From positions 1-31,799 of the IMG/VR virus record IMGVR_UViG_3300042465_007579: a DNA stretch of 31,799 nt; one strand, 5' to 3'. The first letter of the stretch is position 1, and each line of letters opens with the position of its first letter. The notes beneath the pieces are model-generated. The model was not told the DNA's origin. It searched no databases and was given only the letters and a program-made list of their open reading frames with translations. Below are positions 7,639 through 17,045 of this stretch, in pieces. Source of the stretch: a virus. Position numbers and translations under genes: made by a program.

Positions 7639-10196
7639 TATGGTACTACCTCAAATTGTTGTTTTGGTGGAATCTTTCCTACACAGTCAATTACAGAAAT
7701 AATTCTATCACCTGCTTGCTGCTTTCTATCAAGTTCTTCAGGTGTCAGTCTATTAATTGACGTAACAGGAACTAACTTAGCATTAAATCCACTCTTACTT
7801 ATAACAAATATATTTGGATAACCTGTGATACTTCTGTTTTTGACAAGAGTAACTTTTTTTATTCCTCCTTGACCATCAACTTCATCAACATAACCGTCAG
7901 GATCTTCAACTGTTGTGGGAGGAACTATCTCTTCAGTAGGATCATCAGACTCTGTAGGAACAATTAATATTGGGTCTCCTGGAGTATATCCTTCACCAGG
8001 ATCTAATGGTAAAGTATCAATAATTATTACTTCAATCGGATATGCTTCATCATCAACGGGAGTTGTAGGATCAAAAGGTGTTGGAGTTGGAAACTGTGGT
8101 GGTGGACCTGGAGGATCTGAAGAGTCATAATCTCCACAAATCGGAGCAGTTACAGTTTGACTTTCGGTAACTTGAACTGCTTCAGAGTTTGGATACTTAA
8201 CCCAATCTCCGGCATTTAGACTGATTTTTTCTCCAGAAAGATATGGTAAGTCATAACATCCACTGGATCTTCTCACCATAGTTTCGCAATAGTTTGCAAA
8301 CGTTCTTCCACCACCCCCTTCACTTCCATCATAACCATAAAGATAATCCTTTCCAGGTTCTTCAATTACAACAGCAACTACTCTACCATTTTTTAATCCA
8401 CTAAGAGGAATGCAACCTTGTTTTCCACTATCTCCACCAAAAGATGGATTATTTGTTGTAGCACCACCTTCACCATTTTTTACATCAGGATCATATTCAA
8501 GAATGGCTCTTCCTACTGCACCAGAACCTTTACCGCAATTATCTTTAAACTTTACAAATGGTGGTTCAGAATATCCACCACCTTCAGTAATAATATCAAC
8601 ACCAAGAATCTCACCAGTGAATCCTATGATTGCATTTCCAGTAGCACCACCACCTTCTCCACCAAAAAACTCAACAACTGGTGGACCACAACGGAAAGGC
8701 CCAACATCACAAGGAGCACCTAATGGACTTACATCAAATCCATTTGTTGCGGATTCAACTGTTCCTTGGATAGATGTGATTGCTCCAGTGACTGCTCCCG
8801 CAGCATCTTCTACCTGATCAGTAATATTACCAGCAAAGTTAGTTACTTGATCCACAAGACCTTGAATGTCAAACGTTGCAGTTTTTTCTACACCATTCCA
8901 AGGACTCCAAGAATCAATCTCAGGGCAATTTGGTTTCGTATCACAAGTCAACCATGAGAAAATATCTGCAATAAATCCAAGAATATTTCCAGCAATATCA
9001 ATCGTGGTTCCAATAATACCACTTATAGCACCCAAGATACCAGTGACTCCCGAGAGAATATCATTCAGAACACCACCAAGAATAACACTCACAAACTGAG
9101 AAGCAAAACAGGCAGGAACATTTATAAGTTTGTCAAATAATGAAAGAAGTAATTTTGATACTAGATTGAAAAGATTACCAATAATTTTTCTGAATAAACA
9201 TGCAATCAGATCATTAACATTCTCTACAGCAGTTTTCAGATTTGGTCTCTCATTTGGAAAGATGAAATAATAAAAATCTTTCATCTTATCATTTACAACC
9301 TTAATTACATTCTTTTCAATTTCAGTAACAATCCATGTAATTCCTTGAGTAATTTTATCTGCTACAAACTTGACTTTATCTTCAATCCACCTCTGGACAT
9401 CTTCAATACTTGTAGATACCTTTGTCTTCCAATCTGTTAATGTTTTTCTTGCCATCTCGATATCTTTTACAAGTTCCAAGATATCGAGTTGTATCTGCCC
9501 CATCGGTTGTTTTTCACAAACCGATGTAAGTGGAACACTATGTCTTTTCTGACCCTCTGTTTTTTGCTGTTCCGATGCAGCATCTTTAAGTGCATTATCA
9601 CCAATAACAGATTGATTAGTTGCGTTGTTTACATTACCAGTGTTACCTTCACGATTCAGTGGATCAGTTTCTACAACATTAGGACCACCACTTTGTTTTC
9701 CTAATGGTTTTTCTTTATCTGTTCTTAAAGAATATTTTGCTACAGTTTCTTCAGCAAATCTATATCCCTGAAATGGTTTAAATCCAGCATCAGGAATATT
9801 ATTCAAGACCTGAGTATATTGATTATATCCAAGCACACCCATAATAATTGGTTGTTGTGCATCTTCTCCATCTAAGAAGAAACCATACACAAACATACCT
9901 TGCTTAAGGTTTGGTGTCTGAGACAATCCACCAGTTCCTGCACCTGCAGTCACTGGATACATTACAGAAGCCCAAGGAAGATCATCGTCCTTTAATTCAG
10001 AAGGAACTGCAGTATGGTATCCCATAATGCGAACCTTATAACGATACTCGAATCCTTTATGATCTTCTGTAGTTGGAGTTCTGTATCCAGGAATGTTACC
10101 ACTCCATTTGGTTTCATCAACGATTTGACCTAACCACCAAATGAAGTTATCTCTTCCTACAAAGTGTCTTTTAAATAAACCTTGCTCAACTGTCAT
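7638..10196 (-). CDS. 5: Baseplate hub protein gp5-like
   Basis: An 852-residue protein whose first 135 residues (FVGRDNFIWWLGQIVDETKW, KVRIMGYHT, KQGMFVYGFFLDGEDAQQPI, MGVLGYNQYTQ) form the OB-fold typical of gp5/VgrG hub proteins. Residues about 215-310 are helical and charged, 310-420 are long hydrophobic segments rich in Ile, Leu and Gly, and 500-640 contain a glycine-rich repeat (GGEGGGATGNAIIGF, GGGYSEPPFVKF). A Pro/Asp-rich stretch follows. I see no T4-type lysozyme domain, although T4 gp5 has one. It overlaps the CP12-like gene by 11 nt and the spike-like gene by 1 nt. Confidence 0.8.
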   Translation of the reverse strand: MTVEQGLFKRHFVGRDNFIWWLGQIVDETKWSGNIPGYRTPTTEDHKGFEYRYKVRIMGYHTAVPSELKDDDLPWASVMYPVTAGAGTGGLSQTPNLKQGMFVYGFFLDGEDAQQPIIMGVLGYNQYTQVLNNIPDAGFKPFQGYRFAEETVAKYSLRTDKEKPLGKQSGGPNVVETDPLNREGNTGNVNNATNQSVIGDNALKDAASEQQKTEGQKRHSVPLTSVCEKQPMGQIQLDILELVKDIEMARKTLTDWKTKVSTSIEDVQRWIEDKVKFVADKITQGITWIVTEIEKNVIKVVNDKMKDFYYFIFPNERPNLKTAVENVNDLIACLFRKIIGNLFNLVSKLLLSLFDKLINVPACFASQFVSVILGGVLNDILSGVTGILGAISGIIGTTIDIAGNILGFIADIFSWLTCDTKPNCPEIDSWSPWNGVEKTATFDIQGLVDQVTNFAGNITDQVEDAAGAVTGAITSIQGTVESATNGFDVSPLGAPCDVGPFRCGPPVVEFFGGEGGGATGNAIIGFTGEILGVDIITEGGGYSEPPFVKFKDNCGKGSGAVGRAILEYDPDVKNGEGGATTNNPSFGGDSGKQGCIPLSGLKNGRVVAVVIEEPGKDYLYGYDGSEGGGGRTFANYCETMVRRSSGCYDLPYLSGEKISLNAGDWVKYPNSEAVQVTESQTVTAPICGDYDSSDPPGPPPQFPTPTPFDPTTPVDDEAYPIEVIIIDTLPLDPGEGYTPGDPILIVPTESDDPTEEIVPPTTVEDPDGYVDEVDGQGGIKKVTLVKNRSITGYPNIFVISKSGFNAKLVPVTSINRLTPEELDRKQQAGDRIISVIDCVGKIPPKQQFEVVP

Positions 10197-10404
10197 AGAC
10201 TCTACATTCTAATGCATCAGGGTTTTCATCACAGTACATTTCAAAACCACTAGGATCGTGATCGGTATCAGGATGATTTGCCTGATATCTTTCAAGGTGC
10301 TCGACCTCATCTTCTAAATGACGACGACGTTGCCCACTGGTATTAGGATTATCCAGTTCATCTTTGTCGTCATTAATATGTTGTTGTAGTGATTTGTCTG
10401 TCAT
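10186..10404 (-). CDS. CP12-like protein
   Basis: The 72-residue product ends with DPSGFEMYCDENPDALECRV followed by YDS. This is very close to the C-terminal GAPDH-binding end of cyanobacterial CP12, with the disulphide pair at C58 and C67 and the ENPDA..C.VYD signature. LEDEVEHLERY (30-40) stands where the CP12 core helix would be; the N-terminal cysteine pair is absent. CP12 inhibits GAPDH and phosphoribulokinase, so phage CP12 is thought to shut the Calvin cycle and divert NADPH to phage synthesis. It lies between the gp27-like and gp5 genes in the tail operon and so is probably made late. The alternative is a small structural protein with a convergent tail. Confidence 0.72.
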   Translation of the reverse strand: MTDKSLQQHINDDKDELDNPNTSGQRRRHLEDEVEHLERYQANHPDTDHDPSGFEMYCDENPDALECRVYDS

Positions 10405-10413
10405 TTTGGTCTC

Positions 10414-11775
10414 TTAGAAAGGTTTTCTTCCGAAGCTGTCTCTTACGAGAGTCATACTTGTGAAGGTGTCTCTTGGTGTTATTCGATGGCACAAACTTGC
10501 TATCATATATATGCCACCAGTTTCCTTGTTGATATCCTTATTTAAAGATCCCTCAAGTTTTGGAAACTCACAGTGTATCAAGTCCCCTGCCCTTAAACTA
10601 AAATCTCCTGGTATAATGATATTAATTTTAATCAAAAACATTTGATTATATCTCATGATGGATTGAACCATCGTATTTGCAGCATCATATGTAGGATTAA
10701 AAGGAGTATTCTTCCAATTAGAAAGTTGCTCTCCAATATTTTTACCACGAGGAAGAGTTCCGACATCAAGAACATGACTCATTAATCTTGATACTGGTTT
10801 TCTAAATTCATCAGCAACGGATAAGATATCATCTCTACCACCTGTTACTATCTTATCTTTTTGATTATCATCAATAGTATACTCACGAACTCTGTAGTCC
10901 ATCGCAAAAAAATCAAAGAAAATACTACGGTTGGCATAAGTTCCAAGAGTCAGATTATTCTGAAGATCTATATCTTTATTGATTGTGTATGATAAAATTT
11001 TACCATCATATTCTTCTGGTTTATCTGCAGATTCTGTATAGATATATTTCTTTTTATATTTTTGATCAAACAGAGCATCGATAGATCTAAAGTTATATCC
11101 ATCATAAGTTTCATAGAAAAAATATCCAGCAGCACCACCAACTTCTCCAGATTTTTCTGGGACAGATTTAGATGCTAACCAAGTACACACATAAAAAGGT
11201 TTTCTATCATTACCAATAAACTGATAATTGATTGCAGTTTTATCTACTTTAACATCTTTTTTGGTTAATATTCCTTTTTCTTTAAACAAAGGTTCTTTAA
11301 GAATCTTTTCTACATTTTCTGATATTACTCCAGTATCATTTCCATATCTTTTGACTACTCTACTTTGTTCATTTGCAAAAAGTTCTCTAGAACAAAAGTC
11401 GAGAATATATACATCACTTTGAGTTTGAGGATCGGCGTTCCTTACTCTATTCACATATAGAGCATTATCTGCTTGAAATTTTAATTCGTTAGGAGTGTTC
11501 TGAGCATCTGCTATGGTTATGTTTACTTGCTCACCACCACGAATAGGTAAACCATCCAACACACCCACAGACTCTACAGGATTTCCATCATCTGTTGCCA
11601 CAAATCCACTTTCAGTAATGACTGCAGACATCGTAACAGAATTAGATAACACACTTTCATAGTATCTAAGATCACTAACTCCACCAGATAGATCCGCAGA
11701 CTCTCCAGTTTTTGTAGAAAAAACTCTAAACTTTAATATATTACCAGGAAGAGCTTGAAAATTATCTGCTGTCAT
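10414..11775 (-). CDS. Baseplate hub protein, gp27-like
   Basis: A 453-residue protein starting MTADNFQALPGNILKFRVF. Its C-terminal region carries the pattern GDFSLRAGDLIHCEFPKL then GGIYMIASLCHRITPRDTF, typical of hub proteins of the gp27/gpD type, where the hub ring meets the tail tube. The gene order (just upstream of gp5, downstream of the two large structural proteins) fits the hub role, since gp27 and gp5 form one complex in T4. The ATG overlaps the previous stop (TAATG). Divergence from T4 gp27 is large, so the name rests on C-terminal pattern and context. Confidence 0.6.
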   Translation of the reverse strand: MTADNFQALPGNILKFRVFSTKTGESADLSGGVSDLRYYESVLSNSVTMSAVITESGFVATDDGNPVESVGVLDGLPIRGGEQVNITIADAQNTPNELKFQADNALYVNRVRNADPQTQSDVYILDFCSRELFANEQSRVVKRYGNDTGVISENVEKILKEPLFKEKGILTKKDVKVDKTAINYQFIGNDRKPFYVCTWLASKSVPEKSGEVGGAAGYFFYETYDGYNFRSIDALFDQKYKKKYIYTESADKPEEYDGKILSYTINKDIDLQNNLTLGTYANRSIFFDFFAMDYRVREYTIDDNQKDKIVTGGRDDILSVADEFRKPVSRLMSHVLDVGTLPRGKNIGEQLSNWKNTPFNPTYDAANTMVQSIMRYNQMFLIKINIIIPGDFSLRAGDLIHCEFPKLEGSLNKDINKETGGIYMIASLCHRITPRDTFTSMTLVRDSFGRKPF

Positions 11776-14408
11776 TAACCTTGCTTGTAAAGGAATCCTA
11801 TCAACTGAGATTGATAATAGTTATTTAACATCTCTTGCTTTGACATAGAATAACCACCAGGTAGTGATGGTTGTCCTGTGGGTTGAGAACCACCACCAAT
11901 AGGAATGACTGTTGGTGGTAAAGGAACTAACCCAGATCTACCTGCTTGAGAAGATTGACTTATGGATTGAGTCATCATAGAAGACTTTGATGCTGCTGAT
12001 TGCTGAGGTGCTAATTGAGCAGTAGAGTCTTGGGATTTAGTATCTCTTCCTTTAAGCATCGCAGGTTCTGAAATTCTTGTTTCATTTTTATCTGTTGCTA
12101 CTTGACTTGACGCTGCCTGTTGCGCTACTGCATTTGATTGTTGTTGATTTTGTGCTAAAGATACTCCACCACTTAACCATTTTTTCCAGTGTTGTGGTGG
12201 ATTTGCTGGTGCTGGGTCGGTTACTTTTCTTTGAGAAGTATAATGATAAAAGTTTCCTCTTGGGTGGAACATCGGATCACCAGCACCTTTATTTTTAAGT
12301 TGCGACTGACCTTTAAAATCAGTTCTCCCATTCAGTACTTTAAGTGCTTCTATAATTTTTCCTTGATTTTGCTTTAATTTTTTAGCAAGAGCAGGATCTC
12401 TTCTAGCTAATCCTTTATAAACAGCTTCAAACTGGTCTGCTTGAGTTCCAACACCCATAATTGTGTTTGGCCAATTAGGATCTGCAACTCTCGTAAGAAC
12501 AGCAGCTGCGACTCCATATTCATCATCAGTTCCTCTTGCAGCTTCTCCACTAACAATATATGCAAGGTCACTCCAATCTTGCTCACTCATATTTTTTAGT
12601 GACCCTCCACCAGATCCCAAAGATGTTACAGTTCCTTGTGGAGTTGCTCCTTCAATTTGTGGAGATTCTGGTCTTCCACCTCTACCACCTTCAGTGTTCT
12701 CTAAGGGTTCCAGATCTGCAAGTTTTTCCTTAGGTGGATTCTTTGGCATATCAAAGAAAGAATTTTTAATATGCTTAAGGAATCCTAACGGATCTCTAAA
12801 CTGGAATGTTGGGTCTGGAAGTTGTGAAAGTTTACCTTTTTTATTTCCAAACCACTGATTATCTGCAACTATTTTAAACGGACTCCAAGGATGTCCACCA
12901 AGGAAATCCTGTAAACCTTTCATAGATCTCTTCCAACCAACACTCCATTCCAAAGCATTTTTTATAATACCAGGAAAACCTGGATTTGGAATCTTATACT
13001 TTGGCCAGTTATCAATATACTTTTTACTACCTCTCTTTACCCAATTCAGGGCAACACCACCAACATCTAATGCTTTCTTTATACCATTCCAAAGTTTAGT
13101 TTTGGCACCACTAATACCTTTACCTAAGATTAATTCATAAAAAATATCACCAACAAACTCACCAATAAACTCACCTAACATAGTTCCCAAAATAGGAATG
13201 GGAATAAAAGATCCAAGGGCACCACCAAGGGCAGCACCACCTGCTTTAAATAATGATTGATTAACTGGTTCACCAGCCATCAAAGAAGCAACACCAATAA
13301 GTATTGGACCTAAGATTGGTATTCTTCTGAAGAATCCTTTAGCAGCTATTGCTCCAGGTTTATTTAAAACATTTAGTCCCTTCCCTCTAGGTGTTGATGG
13401 TTTTAGTGTTGATGGTTTTGGTGCTGTTGCTTGACGGAAAGATCTTTTAGCCGCAGTCCCCACTGCTTTAGTTGCTCCTCTCAAACCCTGACCACCTCTA
13501 AGAGCACCTGCAGCTGCAGTCCCTGCTCTCAATCCAAATCTTGAACCACTAGCAACAGATTTAACAGATAAATTGACTACATTTTTAATAGAACTACCTA
13601 AAGCAGAAAAAGTAGTTGAAACTGCTTTACCAGTTAAATTAACAGATGCTTGAAGTGCTTTGGTTGGAAGATATAAAGGATTTAAAAGAGATTTTCCAGC
13701 AAAGCTTGCAAGAGCAGTGATTGGTTTTCTAAATCCGATTAATAATCTTGAGGCAAACTTCCAGTTGTTAGCAAGTCCGTTTTGAATATCATCTAAAATT
13801 TTAAAAACTTGCTGTTGATTTGTTAATAAGAAATCAGCTAAACCACCAAGTAATATATTCGAAAAGAAATTAATTACTCTATCAAGAAAACTAGGTGCTT
13901 GTATTCCTATACCACCCCTCTTTTCACTACTCTTTTCTTTTTTATCTTCCTCTAATTCATCTTCTCTTTGCTTCTTCTTCTCTTCAGAAACATCTTTCTT
14001 TTTATTTAAAAGTTTCTTATCATCAAATTTTTTCTTTTTACCTAAGATATCGGTTATGTTATTAATATTTTTTTGAATTGTTTCAATAACTTTTACGAGA
14101 GACTCTAAAGATCTTGGTTTGTTTTTCCCTACGTTTCCTTCAGTTATATCCTTTGATAATTGACCACCTCTTTCAGGCTTTTCTAATAATTTTTGAACTG
14201 ATATTGATCTCTTTTCTACTTTTACTAATGCACCACCACGACCTTTTTCTTCGTCGGTAGATATTGTCTTTTTAGCATCCTTTTTAATCTTATCCTTTCC
14301 ACCACCAAGCAATTTATCTTTTGCTATACTTTTTCCAGCAGATATTAAAGCACCTCTTGATGTGCCTGCCGTTAATAATCTTGCTGCTGCTAAAAGTGGT
14401 AGTGCCAT
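11775..14408 (-). CDS. Large structural protein with SleB-like hydrolase domain
   Basis: 877 residues. The N-terminus is Lys/Glu-rich and coiled-coil-like to about 165. Residues about 170-240 (FLDRVINFFSNILLGGLADF) match the equivalent region of the next protein, and a long Gly/Ala/Leu-rich, membrane- or tape-measure-like part follows to about 450. Residues about 605-745 form a cell-wall hydrolase domain of the SleB/CwlJ (Hydrolase_2) type: SGEAARG with the likely catalytic Glu, VAAAVLTRVADPNWPNTI, QFEAVYKG, LNGRTDF and DPMFHPRGNFYH. The C-terminus is Gln/Ser-rich. It overlaps both neighbours by 1 nt (TAATG). It is probably a tail/baseplate protein that also opens peptidoglycan at infection. 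Confidence 0.7.
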   Translation of the reverse strand: MALPLLAAARLLTAGTSRGALISAGKSIAKDKLLGGGKDKIKKDAKKTISTDEEKGRGGALVKVEKRSISVQKLLEKPERGGQLSKDITEGNVGKNKPRSLESLVKVIETIQKNINNITDILGKKKKFDDKKLLNKKKDVSEEKKKQREDELEEDKKEKSSEKRGGIGIQAPSFLDRVINFFSNILLGGLADFLLTNQQQVFKILDDIQNGLANNWKFASRLLIGFRKPITALASFAGKSLLNPLYLPTKALQASVNLTGKAVSTTFSALGSSIKNVVNLSVKSVASGSRFGLRAGTAAAGALRGGQGLRGATKAVGTAAKRSFRQATAPKPSTLKPSTPRGKGLNVLNKPGAIAAKGFFRRIPILGPILIGVASLMAGEPVNQSLFKAGGAALGGALGSFIPIPILGTMLGEFIGEFVGDIFYELILGKGISGAKTKLWNGIKKALDVGGVALNWVKRGSKKYIDNWPKYKIPNPGFPGIIKNALEWSVGWKRSMKGLQDFLGGHPWSPFKIVADNQWFGNKKGKLSQLPDPTFQFRDPLGFLKHIKNSFFDMPKNPPKEKLADLEPLENTEGGRGGRPESPQIEGATPQGTVTSLGSGGGSLKNMSEQDWSDLAYIVSGEAARGTDDEYGVAAAVLTRVADPNWPNTIMGVGTQADQFEAVYKGLARRDPALAKKLKQNQGKIIEALKVLNGRTDFKGQSQLKNKGAGDPMFHPRGNFYHYTSQRKVTDPAPANPPQHWKKWLSGGVSLAQNQQQSNAVAQQAASSQVATDKNETRISEPAMLKGRDTKSQDSTAQLAPQQSAASKSSMMTQSISQSSQAGRSGLVPLPPTVIPIGGGSQPTGQPSLPGGYSMSKQEMLNNYYQSQLIGFLYKQG

Positions 14409-16864
14409 TATCCGATTAAGTTATAGATGGATCTAATGACCAAGTTAGTGACATTAAAAGGATCTTCAGATGAAAAAGAAGGAACTGGAGCTTGTCCAGG
14501 AGTGCTCACTGTAGCAGAATTATTTGGTATAATATTCTGCATTATATTAGATACTCCATTAATAGTTTGATAATCTCCATAAAGAGTCTTTAGTTGATCC
14601 AAAGGAACAAAGTGTTCATCTGGAGTAAGATCAATAGTAGCAGGAGGAGTTGTTTCCATACCAGAACTTGATTGTCCAGGAGATTCTCCTGATGCAGAAC
14701 TTGTAGATCCAAAAGTAGGTTTTCCTGAGGTAATAAAGTTTACAAATGCTTCGTGTCCTGCCGGGTTTGCATCGATATGTAAGTGATCTACATAGTTACC
14801 ACCAGTTTTTCCTTGAGTTCCTATAATTGTTCCTGCCTTTATTTTATCCCCAACCTTAAAGTTGCCAAATTTGCTCAAGTGCCCAAACAACATATTTCCT
14901 GTTTGGTTCTTAACTACAACAGTATTCCCATATCCACCAGCAGGTGCTTTAAAAATTACTTCAGATTCTAAAGGTACGGGAATATCGGCATTTGGTGAGG
15001 ATGCAAGATTAGTTCCATGTAAGAGGGTATAATCCCTAGGGTATCCATCAGTTCTCTTTGTATTGGAACCACTATGGTGAGATCTTAAGTCAGAATATTT
15101 GTATGTTTGTCCTGGATTAAGTATTTTATTTCCACCACCATTACTACTAAAATACTTAATCTTTCCAGCATACCCACCACTGGACATAGTTTGAATATCA
15201 CCAAGTGCAGCCATTCCTGGTTTGTTTGCACCAGGTCCACCATAAAAACTATTAAGGGTTAGTAGATTCTCTACACCAACGGAATCAGCTGCTGCCTTAT
15301 TAATCATAACTTCACCAGGTTGAGCAGCAATCAGTTGCGTGTCTTTTCCAAGACCAGCAATTCTAATGCCAGAATCTGGAGTAATTGGACCACCTCCTTT
15401 GAAACTAATCTGATTCACATGAACAACTTGTCCACCTGTAGTTTGTGTTTGGACTGGTTGAGCAAAAGTTGCTAGAGGTATTCTTGGAAGATTAGGTACG
15501 TTTGGAAGTTGCGGTGCTTGAATTGGAGTATGTCTATAAATCCAACTTGGTATTCTTGAAAGATTATTGTTCACTCCATTAACAAAATTTTTAATACTAT
15601 TGTTTATAGAGTTAATAACATTTCTTAGAGGTTGTATTAGAGTATTATCAATCCAAGTAATAATATTATTAAAAAATCCAATAATGTTATTGACTAAATC
15701 TTGAAGTGGCTTTAACAGTATCTGAGGATCGTTTATAACATTAAGAAGAAATTCAATTGCCCCACCAGTTAAGATGGACAAAAAGAATTGCTTTACTCTA
15801 TCAAAAAAACTAATAAAAGGTTTTTGAACTTTTTCAAGTGCCTTATCAAATATACCACTACTTCTTTTTGATTCTAGCTTTGCTTCCCTTGCTTTCTTTT
15901 TCTTTTTTTCTTTATCTCTTCTGTCTAACTCTGCTTCCCTTTGCTCAGTTTTACTTTGATTTTGAAGAAAAGTTCTTATTGTGATCAAAGATTCTAAGAT
16001 GTTACCGATTCCATCCAGTAAATCTTCTTGAAGTTTTCCAGAGTCAACTTTAGATTTTTGATCTTGATCTGGAAATATATCAGAAACTGAGGGTATAAGT
16101 TTCTGTGCTTTTACAATTGCACTAGAAGGTGCTGGTTGTTTACGATCCAATACTTTATTGATATCAACCTTCTTAGGTTTGACTATAAACCTACCTGTCT
16201 TTCCTTTTACTCTCTTAAGTTCTGCAGTGACTAACTCTATGGTCCCAGTAGACATCTGGGAACCAGGCATTCTACCCGCAGCAGCTGCAGTTCTTAACTC
16301 TCTATAATATTCCTCATAAGTTAAGTCAAAGACATCTTCCAACCCTAAGATGGAAAGAATCTGAGGATCTATATCTTCTTCTACAAAATCATCTAATTTT
16401 TTGGGAGAAACAGCAAGTGCTGAAGATGAAGGTGGTCGTGGGGAAGATCTTCTTCCAGCACCAGCACCAACTTCTACTGCACTTTCTTCTCTAATAAGAT
16501 TTAAAAGTTCATCCAGTCCCTCTGGACCGAGTTCTTCTTCAAGTTGTTTAGTTGCTTCTTTTTTTCTGCTTTCAAATCCTTCTTCTCTAGCCTTAGTTAA
16601 ATATCTTGCAACTAACCATCTTTGATATTCTTCTGCTTTATCTGGAGCATTTGCTTCATCAAATATAGGAATACCTTCAGGATCTTTTTTTATATTACTT
16701 ATTACTTCATCTGCTTCTTTATCAGACAACCTGACATAGGAAGTTTTCCTAGAAGCACCAGGGTAATCCTTGCCAGTTAATTGGGCTCTAAAAGAATTCC
16801 ATCCTCTCTCACCAAGTGGAGTATTATACCATTTTACTATTCCTGATGGTGGATTAAGAGCCAT
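14408..16864 (-). CDS. Large structural protein with M23-like peptidase domain
   Basis: 818 residues. After an N-terminal charged region, a Lys/Glu-rich coiled coil (REAELDRRDKEKKKKK) leads into FISFFDRVKQFFLSILTGGA, equivalent to the segment in the 877-aa neighbour. Hydrophobic repeats with NNI/INSINN follow. Residues about 590-715 resemble an M23 (lysostaphin-like) peptidase: GGYGNTVVV, GNMLFGHLSKFGNFKVGDKI, AGTIIGTQGKTGG and DHLHIDA with the HxH zinc pair. The usual upstream HxxxD zinc site is not clear (LLHGTNL is the candidate). It is probably a tail protein acting on the wall; activity is uncertain. Overlaps neighbours by 1 and 11 nt. Confidence 0.65.
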   Translation of the reverse strand: MALNPPSGIVKWYNTPLGERGWNSFRAQLTGKDYPGASRKTSYVRLSDKEADEVISNIKKDPEGIPIFDEANAPDKAEEYQRWLVARYLTKAREEGFESRKKEATKQLEEELGPEGLDELLNLIREESAVEVGAGAGRRSSPRPPSSSALAVSPKKLDDFVEEDIDPQILSILGLEDVFDLTYEEYYRELRTAAAAGRMPGSQMSTGTIELVTAELKRVKGKTGRFIVKPKKVDINKVLDRKQPAPSSAIVKAQKLIPSVSDIFPDQDQKSKVDSGKLQEDLLDGIGNILESLITIRTFLQNQSKTEQREAELDRRDKEKKKKKAREAKLESKRSSGIFDKALEKVQKPFISFFDRVKQFFLSILTGGAIEFLLNVINDPQILLKPLQDLVNNIIGFFNNIITWIDNTLIQPLRNVINSINNSIKNFVNGVNNNLSRIPSWIYRHTPIQAPQLPNVPNLPRIPLATFAQPVQTQTTGGQVVHVNQISFKGGGPITPDSGIRIAGLGKDTQLIAAQPGEVMINKAAADSVGVENLLTLNSFYGGPGANKPGMAALGDIQTMSSGGYAGKIKYFSSNGGGNKILNPGQTYKYSDLRSHHSGSNTKRTDGYPRDYTLLHGTNLASSPNADIPVPLESEVIFKAPAGGYGNTVVVKNQTGNMLFGHLSKFGNFKVGDKIKAGTIIGTQGKTGGNYVDHLHIDANPAGHEAFVNFITSGKPTFGSTSSASGESPGQSSSGMETTPPATIDLTPDEHFVPLDQLKTLYGDYQTINGVSNIMQNIIPNNSATVSTPGQAPVPSFSSEDPFNVTNLVIRSIYNLIG

Positions 16865-17030
16865 TCTGTTGCAGTCTTAGTTTTTCATCTTCCAGATGTT
16901 GTTGTAACAAACCAATATAGATATCTCGCTCCCAAGGAATCAAGTTTTCAACTTCTGTTAATGAATATTTATGGAACTGCATCAAGGCAAAGTTAATCTT
17001 GTAGTAGTTCTCAAGGTCCATATGGACCAT
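16854..17030 (-). CDS. Small tail chaperone-like ORF, -1 frame of gp26
   Basis: A 58-residue ORF (MVHMDLENYYKINFALMQFH, then KYSLTEVENLIPWERDIYIG) of a type found after gp26 in T4-like cyanophages. It resembles the short T part of tail assembly chaperones: helical, aromatic, with a conserved PWER segment. It can start at 17030 or at the ATG at 17021; neither has a good Shine-Dalgarno. Importantly its frame is reached from gp26 by a -1 shift at the slippery site 17045-17039, with CGC ATA AGC joining the two. It ends 11 nt inside the next gene. In T4 terms it could be part of hub assembly; I give no gene number. Confidence 0.75.
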   Translation of the reverse strand: MVHMDLENYYKINFALMQFHKYSLTEVENLIPWERDIYIGLLQQHLEDEKLRLQQNGS

Positions 17031-17045
17031 GCTTATGCGAAAAAA
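17015..17045 (-). promoter_or_regulatory. Putative programmed -1 ribosomal frameshift site
   Basis: On the minus strand the heptamer T TTT TTC (17045-17039) is in the gp26 zero frame as X XXY YYZ, two codons before the gp26 TAA stop. After a 10-nt spacer lies the perfect palindrome GGTCCATATGGACC (17028-17015), able to form a stem-loop. A -1 shift continues with no stop into the 58-aa ORF and would give a fusion of about 299 residues. Confidence 0.65.

Noticed and set aside
8410-8817. Plus-strand frames opposite gp5 rich in Pro/Ser/Thr
   Set aside because: They are the complement of the glycine-rich repeat of gp5.
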